Source: an uncultured Verrucomicrobiota bacterium
Lineage (GTDB): Bacteria; Verrucomicrobiota; Verrucomicrobiia; Limisphaerales; UBA1096
Reading direction: 5' to 3'
NCBI GenBank assembly: GCA_913045395.1
Contig: CAJWPV010000012.1
Location: 1 to 11,829 of the forward strand
Length of the DNA stretch: 11,829 bases
Position numbers and translations under genes: made by a program. This document shows positions 7,201-11,829 of this stretch, piece by piece (position 1 is the first letter of the stretch; the number at the start of each line of letters is the position of its first letter). The notes below the pieces were generated by a model that did not search any database, was not told the origin of the DNA, and saw only the letters and a program-made list of their open reading frames with translations.

Positions 7201-7955
7201 TGCTCGCATTGCCCAATGGTTTCCTGAAACTCCCCGAGCTGATGCCGGGCGAATTGGCTTTCCAGTCTCTGAAGTTCGTCCATGAACTCCTTGTAGCGCC
7301 TGGCTTTGCCGGCCTGACGCTGGAGCGAGCCGATCTGCCGCTTGACTTCACGGATGGTGTCGGACACGCGCAGCAGGTTTTGCTCGGTGTAGTCGAGCTT
7401 TCGCAGAGCCTCTTTTTTCTGCGTCTTGAACCGTGTGATTCCGGCCGCCTCCTCAAACACCATCCGCCGGTCATCCGGCTTGCTGGAGATGATCTGGGTG
7501 ACGTTGCCCTGGGCCATGATGCCGTAACTGGCCCGCCCCATGCCGGTGCCCATGAAAAGTTGCTGAATATCCTTGAGTCGGCACGCAACCTTGTTGATGA
7601 AAAACTCGCTGGCACCGTCACGGAAAATCCGGCGCGTCACCGTGACCTCGTTATACGGCAAATCGACTCCCGCAGCCTTGAGTTGATCGGTATCAATACC
7701 ACCAAGGGTCAGCGACACCTCCGCCATGCCAAGCGCCTTGCGATTGTCGGTGCCGTTGAAAATCACGTCCGCCATCCCTGAGCCCCGGAGGGCCTTGGCC
7801 GATTGCTCCCCTAAAACCCATCGAACAGCATCAGAAACATTGGACTTACCACAACCATTGGGGCCAACAATCGCTGTCATGCCCGGTTGAAAGTCGAGCG
7901 ACGTTTTATCCGCAAACGACTTGAAGCCAAGGGCCGTGAGGTTCTTCAAATACAC
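4209..7955 (-). CDS. smc: Chromosome segregation/condensation ATPase SMC
   Basis: A 1248-residue full-length SMC, the ATPase that with ScpA and ScpB loads on DNA and organises the replicated chromosome. Numbering from the GTG: head motif GFKSFADKT (10-18), Walker A GPNGCGKSN (31-39), FEEAAGITRFK (167-177), long coiled coil (about 190-515), hinge (about 520-670, ending GVFSGGRG), return coiled coil (about 680-1005), the MGPVNLVAIEEY junction, ABC signature LSGGEQ (1115-1120), Walker B LLDELDAPLDE (1141-1151) and switch His in ITHNKRT. A basic tail of about 40 residues follows the last head strand. Start: the frame is open back to a TTG at 7985, adding ten residues, but family members usually begin with YLK right after the initiator, which fits GTG at 7955. 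Neither has a Shine-Dalgarno. No scpA or scpB here. Cytoplasmic, on the nucleoid. Confidence 0.96.
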   Translation of the reverse strand: MYLKNLTALGFKSFADKTSLDFQPGMTAIVGPNGCGKSNVSDAVRWVLGEQSAKALRGSGMADVIFNGTDNRKALGMAEVSLTLGGIDTDQLKAAGVDLPYNEVTVTRRIFRDGASEFFINKVACRLKDIQQLFMGTGMGRASYGIMAQGNVTQIISSKPDDRRMVFEEAAGITRFKTQKKEALRKLDYTEQNLLRVSDTIREVKRQIGSLQRQAGKARRYKEFMDELQRLESQFARHQLGEFQETIGQCEQAISKFKGRADDFTGTIEREEASIDQARQQRGVIEKQVNDAQEKGANLQAELERLESRIQFSHERIQELDEQGAKAHEDIAQAEQRRSEAEQELAELEGKLGNADNTVGDKRRAVDEKQATCDALEEELGQRQEALRQAQSESFSVAQELTRVRNEINSIDLQKRGNTVRLEKLSSEKTQLEEEEARLRERLGQFSSDVKSRRTTAQSHRGTVEERQQRLAELQGLLAKLTGELDELLRVQAGKRSRLNVLQQLQASNEGVSAGAQAAISESEAAMGLLADQIRVPEEHVVAVEAALGRHLQLVITRQAADAKSILTSLSEGKKGRADIVALDLVSGGTPSAIDVAKLEVFGGVAALGQVGCDDAFRPLLDRLLGRLVIVPDLDAAMRGREQHCDLDFVTCAGELLSRHGVFSGGRGNGNASASLLARKNEIAGLGKELEGLVKNVDELSREKGDLQGEQTALQAGLQQEQAELRQQEVSIASSEGELKALENSQRVLSQKIEAVKFELDSLAGQESEGSDKRDQLAAELVSLEEREKSSNALVGEVGGVVEGLRGRRDVANAELTEVKVGLASEEQLLASFRRQLEPLNVRIEELKQLVAQRRSDIEATGNKKTQTEKDIADSTQRIVAVRSEREQSSEIITGLLSQKAEADQKVEKREVSLRSVREELSASQERRSKLEVELAQNNMMAENLCERIQEKYQIVLQEVEAECLKVIEDDSGSLKVEVATDSEAEGLEPDWERVGEKVAELQERIDRMGPVNLVAIEEYKEIEERYAHLTRQHDDLVKAKERLLEIIEQINTETTEMFRATFEKIRANFRELFTEVFEGGKADLVLVDEEDVLNSGIEIVARPPGKKLQSITLLSGGEQTMTAVSLLFSIYQVSPSPFCLLDELDAPLDESNINRFIRVLKRFLDQSQFLIITHNKRTISMADTLYGVTMQEHGISKIVSVKFQETERDEDIARGHAAKPADSRRRATKSKAAVEPGGESDVISMGK

Positions 7956-8005
7956 GTCGCGGCGAATCAGAGCCAATTCGGCCAATCGAGTAAAGTCTAA
8001 AACAC

Positions 8006-8033
8006 AATATAAGACAGCATCTTATTCTCTAAA
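8006..8033 (-). promoter_or_regulatory. Candidate promoter for smc
   Basis: Read on the minus strand, TTTAGA (8033-8028) and TATATT (8011-8006) with a 16-bp spacer match four and five of six consensus bases. They lie in the one clearly A+T-rich stretch of the smc-apgM gap. Transcription would start near 7999, giving a leader of about 45 bases to the GTG at 7955, or about 15 to the TTG at 7985. Confidence 0.35.
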
Positions 8034-8034
8034 C

Positions 8035-8048
8035 CACAACAGGTTGTG
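8035..8048. promoter_or_regulatory. Inverted repeat CACAAC-AG-GTTGTG, possible operator
   Basis: Two perfect 6-bp arms around a 2-bp centre, lying just upstream of the candidate smc -35 box within the divergent smc-apgM gap. Size and symmetry fit a site for a dimeric regulator. No second copy was noticed in the window, so the regulator is unknown. Confidence 0.4.
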
Positions 8049-8055
8049 CTTTCTA

Positions 8056-8072
8056 TGGGCCATTCTGGCCCA
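8056..8072. promoter_or_regulatory. Inverted repeat TGGGCC-ATTCT-GGCCCA
   Basis: Perfect 6-bp arms with a 5-bp centre, eight bases beyond the CACAAC dyad and upstream of the candidate apgM promoter. It could be an operator or a small hairpin. Only symmetry and location support it. Confidence 0.3.
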
Positions 8073-8112
8073 AGTTATCCGCCGTTTCGCTAAGCCACAG
8101 GCCCCGAACTGG

Positions 8113-8141
8113 TTGACCCCCAGCCACAGGGCCAGCACAAT
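8113..8141 (+). promoter_or_regulatory. Candidate sigma70-type promoter for apgM and the nucleotidyltransferase gene
   Basis: TTGACC (8113-8118, five of six to consensus) and CACAAT (8136-8141, four of six) are spaced by exactly 17 bp. Transcription would start near 8148, about 25 bases before the ATG at 8173. An AGCCACAGG direct repeat (8093-8101 and 8122-8130) overlaps the spacer, and the imperfect palindrome GCTTGGCTAAGC (8151-8162) lies at the predicted start of the message. Confidence 0.45.
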
Positions 8142-8172
8142 CCGCCCCGCGCTTGGCTAAGCGTTGCAATTT

Positions 8173-9396
8173 ATGAGCATTGATTCGGTTTACTCGAACC
8201 TGACCTTAAAGAATGGAGCCAAAATGGCCCTGCTTGTAATGGACGGCCTCGGCGATATCGCCACTGCCGCCACGGATTACAAAACCCCGCTCGAGGCGGC
8301 GGCCACCCCGAACCTCGACGCCTTGGCTAAGGACTCCGCGCAAGGCCGACTGATCCCGGCAGCGCACGGCATCACGCCCGGCAGCGGCCCCGGCCATCTC
8401 GGGCTGTTTGGCTATGATCCACTGAAATACGAGGTTGGCCGAGGCGTGATCGAGGCGCTTGGCCTTGGCCTGGAACTGCAGCCGGGCGACGTCGCCGCTC
8501 GCGCCAACTTCTGCACGCTCGACGCTGATGGCCTCGTCACCGATCGCCGTGCCGGCCGAATCCAGACCGAACTTTGCGAGGAACGCTGTGCCAAGCTCTC
8601 CGAAAACATCAGGCAGATCAGCGATACCGAGGTCATTATCACGCCAGGCAAGGGCCATCGCTTCGTCATCATCTTTCGCGGGGTCGGCCTGGCTGGGCCA
8701 TTGAGCGACACCGACCCTCACCGCGAAGGCCTACCGATCGCCGAGTCGCAGCCGGACGATCCGAACTGCGCCAAGGCGCAAAAAGCCGCGAAGCTGGTCG
8801 GCGAGTTTTACAAGGCCGCCCTGCCGCTGCTCGCCGGCTTGGAGCCAGCCAACGGCTTCCTTATGCGCGGCATCGCGCATCAGCCGGATATCCCGCTTTT
8901 CGCCATGCGCTACGCCATGCGCCCTGCCTGCATCGCGGTTTATCCGATGTACAAAGGGCTCGCCCAACTCGTTGGCATGACCAAGCACGAGGGTCCGCAA
9001 ACAATCGAGGAGCAGTTTAAGAGGTATACTGAGTTGTACGACGACTACGAATATTTCTTCATCCACTACAAGTACACTGACATGTACGGCGAGGACGGAA
9101 ACTTCGAGGCCAAGACCAGGGCGATCGAGGATTTCGACAAGGCGCTGCCGATCCTTCTCGACAAAAAACCGAACGTCATCGCCATTACCGGCGACCACTC
9201 GACACCGTGCGCGCTCAAGGGACACTCGTGGCACCCACAGCCGGTATTGCTGCACTCTCTCACCAGCGGCTCAGACAAACTAGACCGCTTCACCGAGACC
9301 CACGCCAACCGCGGCTCGCTCGGCATCATCGAGGCCAAGCACCTCATTCGCCTCATGCAGGCCAACGCGTTGATGTTCGACAAGTTCGGCGCATGA
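8173..9396 (+). CDS. apgM: Cofactor-independent phosphoglycerate mutase, archaeal (ApgM) type
   Basis: A 407-residue alkaline-phosphatase-superfamily enzyme that interconverts 3- and 2-phosphoglycerate. Seen: metal-site MDGLGD (23-28), ATPNLDALA (44-52), TPGSGPGHLGLFGYDP (68-83) whose Ser71 is the predicted phospho-acceptor, GRGVIEALG (89-97), HYKYTDMYGEDG (298-309), TGDHSTP (339-345) with paired Asp-His ligands, and HSWHPQP (351-357). Members of the wider family usually have His four residues after the Asp of the TD motif; here that residue is Glu307, which could still bind metal. I chose ATG 8173 over the in-frame TTG at 8164; neither has a Shine-Dalgarno. Its stop overlaps the next start (ATGA), which implies translational coupling. 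Older annotation sometimes calls this family phosphonopyruvate decarboxylase-like; no PEP mutase is visible to support that. Confidence 0.9.
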   Translation: MSIDSVYSNLTLKNGAKMALLVMDGLGDIATAATDYKTPLEAAATPNLDALAKDSAQGRLIPAAHGITPGSGPGHLGLFGYDPLKYEVGRGVIEALGLGLELQPGDVAARANFCTLDADGLVTDRRAGRIQTELCEERCAKLSENIRQISDTEVIITPGKGHRFVIIFRGVGLAGPLSDTDPHREGLPIAESQPDDPNCAKAQKAAKLVGEFYKAALPLLAGLEPANGFLMRGIAHQPDIPLFAMRYAMRPACIAVYPMYKGLAQLVGMTKHEGPQTIEEQFKRYTELYDDYEYFFIHYKYTDMYGEDGNFEAKTRAIEDFDKALPILLDKKPNVIAITGDHSTPCALKGHSWHPQPVLLHSLTSGSDKLDRFTETHANRGSLGIIEAKHLIRLMQANALMFDKFGA

Positions 9397-10133
9397 AAGC
9401 CGTCATCCTTGCCGCCGGAAAAGGCACCCGCATGGGCTCGCTCACCGACGAGCTGCCCAAGCCGATGTTGCCGGTCGAGGGCAGGCCGATCCTCGAGCAC
9501 ATCATAAGCGGAATCGCCGCACAAGGCGTGCGTGAATTCTGCCTCATCACCGGTTGGAAGGCCGAGGTCATCGAGCACCATTTCGGCGACGGCTCGCTGC
9601 TTGGCCTCTCCATCACTTACGCGCGGCAGGAAGTACAGGACGGCACCGGGAAGGCGCCAGAATTAGCCAAGCGCTTCGTCGGCGACGATCCGTTCCTGCT
9701 GACCTACGGCGACATCCTCGTGCGTCCGGAGACGTACGCGGCCATGACCGATCGATTTGGACAAGGGGAGTTTTCCGGCCTCATCACCGTGACACCGGGC
9801 GAGGACGTCACCAAGGGCGCGATCAACTTTTTCGACGACGAGTTTTGCCTCCGAAAAATCGTCGAGAAACCTAGCGCGGAGCAACTCGACCAACTCCGTG
9901 CCGACGGTTGGCTGAAGGAGGGCGACCCGATGTGGTACAATGCCGGCATCTACATCTTTCGCCCCGTCGTCTTCAATCACACGGCCAAACTTCAAAGGTC
10001 CCCACGGGGTGAGTACGAGTTGACAGACGCCATCGCCACCATGATCGCCGCCAGCGAACGCATCGCCGGCGTGAAAACCGAAGGCCGCTGGATCGACATC
10101 CGCGACCCCGAAGTGCTCGAGTCGCTGGGCTAA
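9393..10133 (+). CDS. Sugar-phosphate nucleotidyltransferase (RmlA/GlmU-N type)
   Basis: A 246-residue GT-A-fold enzyme that would join a sugar 1-phosphate and an NTP to give an NDP-sugar and pyrophosphate. Seen: signature AAGKGTRM (7-14), PKPMLPV (22-28) with the catalytic-site Lys, GTGKAPEL (84-91), metal-binding YGDILV (105-110), IVEKP (156-160), YNAGIYIF (182-189), EYELTDAI (207-214) and WIDI (233-236) with the second metal Asp. There is no C-terminal left-handed beta-helix, so it is not GlmU and makes no acetyl transfer. Nucleotide and sugar cannot be fixed from motifs; glucose-1-phosphate or mannose-1-phosphate are common substrates in the family. ATG 9393 overlaps the apgM stop by four bases; the frame runs on upstream inside apgM but family homology begins at this ATG. 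It ends where the convergent neighbour ends, with no intervening base. Confidence 0.9.
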   Translation: MKAVILAAGKGTRMGSLTDELPKPMLPVEGRPILEHIISGIAAQGVREFCLITGWKAEVIEHHFGDGSLLGLSITYARQEVQDGTGKAPELAKRFVGDDPFLLTYGDILVRPETYAAMTDRFGQGEFSGLITVTPGEDVTKGAINFFDDEFCLRKIVEKPSAEQLDQLRADGWLKEGDPMWYNAGIYIFRPVVFNHTAKLQRSPRGEYELTDAIATMIAASERIAGVKTEGRWIDIRDPEVLESLG

Positions 10134-11829
10134 TTATTCCCGCTCAAACTCAAAACAGGCGAGTTCGCTGGAGCCACGGAGGTAGAGGCGGGTGCCAACG
10201 ATGGCGGGATGGGACATCGAATCGACCTTGCCATCGCCGAAAGGGCGCAGGCGGCTGAGCGGCTTGAACTCGTTTGCAGCGGCGTCGAGCAGTAGTAGGT
10301 CGCCGCTGTTCGTCCAGACCAGCACCCGGCCGTTACCGCCGATCATGTTTGAGTGATCGTGAAACATGTCGTCCTGCGCCACCCACACGGTTTTCATGCC
10401 GTCTTTCAAGTCGAGACAATACATCTCGCCGTAGGCGGTGGCGAACACACGGTCGCCGACGATGACTGGCGAGCAGGTGTCCGGTGCGAGGTTGAGATTG
10501 GCCATCGCCGGCTTAGCAACGAGCGTTCCGTTTTTCGCAAACCGATGCAGTCGCGTCGCGTTATTCTCGGTGGCGAACAGCAGTTGACCTTGGTGGATAA
10601 GCGGCGTGGTGACGTTGAAGTCCGAACCCTCACGCGGCACGTGCTGCCAGAGCCGGTGGCCGGTGGCCGGGTCCCAGCCGCCCACGCTCGCCGAGTCGTA
10701 GCCGATGATCTGTTTTCGACCACCAAGTTTCCCCACCACAAACGCCGAATAGGAGGCGGCGTGGCCGGGCGTTTTCCAAATCAGTTTTCCGTTTTTCCGA
10801 TCGAGCGCCACCACCGAGGCGTTGCGGGCACCGGGGTTGATGATCAACTTGTCGTCCACCACCAGCGGTGGCGAGCTCGAACCCCACGTCAGCAACTTGG
10901 CTCCGTAGTCGCGGTAATAGTTGGTCCGCCAAACGACCGCACCTGTATCGAGGCGCAAGCAGTGCAGGTCGCCCAGCGCGCCGTGCAGATAAACCAGGCC
11001 GTCGTGAATGACCGGCGTCGCGCGCGGTGAGTTGCTGTAATCCATGTCGCCCGCAGCGGCGTAGTCCAGCCGCCAGACTTCACAGCCGTCGTCGGCGGCG
11101 AGACAGCGGAACAGATCACGGGTGGCACCCTTGTTTTTGTCGGGGATGATGACGCGCGTCGCCGTGGCGGCAGGCCCGGCGACGGCCGGGCCGGTGAGCT
11201 TGGCCGACCAGATTTTGTGCAGCGTCCCGGGCAGTTTTTTCGGCAAACTGGGCGCCTGGGCAAGTCGGCTCGGCCCGCGCCAGTCCGCCCACGCCGCCGT
11301 TTGGCCAAGTGGCTTGACAAAGCCCCTGGCCGACTCGAGCGCGATGAGTAAATCCCTGCGCTTGGTCAAGGCAGTAACCTCCGCCGCCACGCGCCTGGCC
11401 AGGGCTTCATCGGTCGTGCCGGTGCGGAACAACCGAACACCGGGCACGGGCGTCGTCGTGGCCAGCACGCGCACCGCGCCGGGCTCCACCTTGCCGCAGC
11501 CGACAAGCAACGGTGGCAGGTAGTCCGGCACCACGGCAGCATCCACCTCACCGTCGCTCAACGCCAGCGCCCCGGAGTCGATCGCCCCGGCCGAGTCGAG
11601 CCTCGGCGGCTTTGCCAGGCGCGCATTTTGCAACATAGCCTTGGCGGCTTGATGCGTCTCGGCCTCCTCCGCCGGGCCAAGCATGACAACGCGGCCGGAG
11701 AGATCGCCGAGCCGCCTGGCGGGATCAGCGGTGCGGACGAGAAACACGCCTCGCTGGGTCGTGCGGCCGTCGCGGTCGGTGAGGTCTGCGAGCGGCGAGA
11801 CCGACAACTTGAGCCGGTGAGCGTCGAAG
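10134..11829 (-). CDS. PhnD-like substrate-binding domain fused to a PQQ/BamB-type beta-propeller (5' end outside the window)
   Basis: The visible 564 codons stay open to the window edge; a TTG at 11807 is an internal Leu, not a convincing start, so the N-terminus, and probably a signal peptide, is missing. Numbering from that Leu: residues about 1-165 resemble the second lobe of PhnD/SsuA-type periplasmic binding proteins (TQRGVFLVRTADPARRLGDL, then GPAEEAETHQAA, GEVDAAVVPD, VRVLATTTPVPG). After AWADWRGP (172-179), a sequence typical of PQQ-propeller starts, come eight blade-like repeats with ends such as CEVWRLDY (242-249), GAVVWRTN (289-296), GKLIWKTP (340-347) and HRLWQHVP (384-391), finishing with LACFEFE. 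No CxxCH haem motif. It is likely periplasmic or membrane-attached. The propeller may scaffold proteins or bind a ligand; PQQ binding is not shown. Convergent with the nucleotidyltransferase gene. Confidence 0.85.
   Translation of the reverse strand, partial: FDAHRLKLSVSPLADLTDRDGRTTQRGVFLVRTADPARRLGDLSGRVVMLGPAEEAETHQAAKAMLQNARLAKPPRLDSAGAIDSGALALSDGEVDAAVVPDYLPPLLVGCGKVEPGAVRVLATTTPVPGVRLFRTGTTDEALARRVAAEVTALTKRRDLLIALESARGFVKPLGQTAAWADWRGPSRLAQAPSLPKKLPGTLHKIWSAKLTGPAVAGPAATATRVIIPDKNKGATRDLFRCLAADDGCEVWRLDYAAAGDMDYSNSPRATPVIHDGLVYLHGALGDLHCLRLDTGAVVWRTNYYRDYGAKLLTWGSSSPPLVVDDKLIINPGARNASVVALDRKNGKLIWKTPGHAASYSAFVVGKLGGRKQIIGYDSASVGGWDPATGHRLWQHVPREGSDFNVTTPLIHQGQLLFATENNATRLHRFAKNGTLVAKPAMANLNLAPDTCSPVIVGDRVFATAYGEMYCLDLKDGMKTVWVAQDDMFHDHSNMIGGNGRVLVWTNSGDLLLLDAAANEFKPLSRLRPFGDGKVDSMSHPAIVGTRLYLRGSSELACFEFERE

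Noticed and set aside
6810..7781. A 323-codon open frame on the plus strand opposite smc
   Set aside because: It mirrors the coiled-coil coding strand: Glu/Gln/Lys-rich codons read backwards give Leu/Phe/Val-rich sequence. No family resemblance, and SMC on the other strand is certain.
7921..8160. A 79-codon plus-strand frame across the smc-apgM gap
   Set aside because: It partly overlaps smc on the opposite strand, has biased unlikely composition, and its remainder contains promoter-like elements.
9207..9392. N-terminal extension of the nucleotidyltransferase inside apgM
   Set aside because: Arg/His/Gln-rich out-of-frame sequence; the family signature begins right after ATG 9393.
8173..10133. 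apgM plus nucleotidyltransferase as a phosphonate biosynthesis cluster, with the PhnD-like domain nearby
   Set aside because: No PEP mutase, phosphonopyruvate decarboxylase or transporter is present, and the mutase keeps phosphoglycerate-mutase motifs. PhnD-like folds bind many ligands.

Overview
The window looks like a chromosomal segment of a free-living Gram-negative bacterium, most likely from the PVC superphylum and probably Verrucomicrobiota. The grounds are indirect: a CysJ-like flavoprotein without its flavodoxin domain, a Gfo/Idh/MocA protein, an archaeal-type phosphoglycerate mutase in a bacterial setting, a lipobox ankyrin protein, a PhnD-like domain fused to a PQQ-type propeller, and a near absence of Shine-Dalgarno sequences. 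Base composition is moderately G+C rich and even throughout. There are no insertion sequences, phage genes, tRNAs, rRNAs or CRISPR arrays, so this reads as core genome rather than an island.

Layout. (1) 27-2944, minus strand: a possible three-gene operon read leftwards, ankyrin-repeat lipoprotein, then a Gfo/Idh/MocA-type protein, then a CysJ-like NADPH reductase; gaps are 41 and 75 bases. (2) 3140-4174, plus: class II fructose-bisphosphate aldolase, divergent from the lipoprotein. (3) 4209-7955 (or 7985), minus: the chromosome condensation ATPase SMC, convergent with the aldolase. (4) 8173-10133, plus: archaeal-type cofactor-independent phosphoglycerate mutase overlapping a sugar-phosphate nucleotidyltransferase by ATGA, divergent from smc. 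(5) 10134-11829, minus: a protein cut by the window edge that joins a PhnD-like substrate-binding domain to an eight-repeat beta-propeller; its stop codon directly abuts the nucleotidyltransferase stop.

How the genes relate. The aldolase and the mutase are both glycolytic/gluconeogenic and flank smc. The mutase and nucleotidyltransferase are probably translationally coupled, which suggests joint control of lower glycolysis and nucleotide-sugar supply; that link is inference. The remaining genes do not form an obvious pathway.

The least expected features are: a palindromic word family centred on TTGGCCAA (fuller form GCTTGGCCAAGC), far commoner here than base composition predicts and present in genes and intergenic DNA; the Gfo/Idh/MocA protein, which has lost the EKP lysine and the usual Asp/His residues; and the PhnD-propeller fusion. 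I see no complete new defence, mobile or biosynthetic system.
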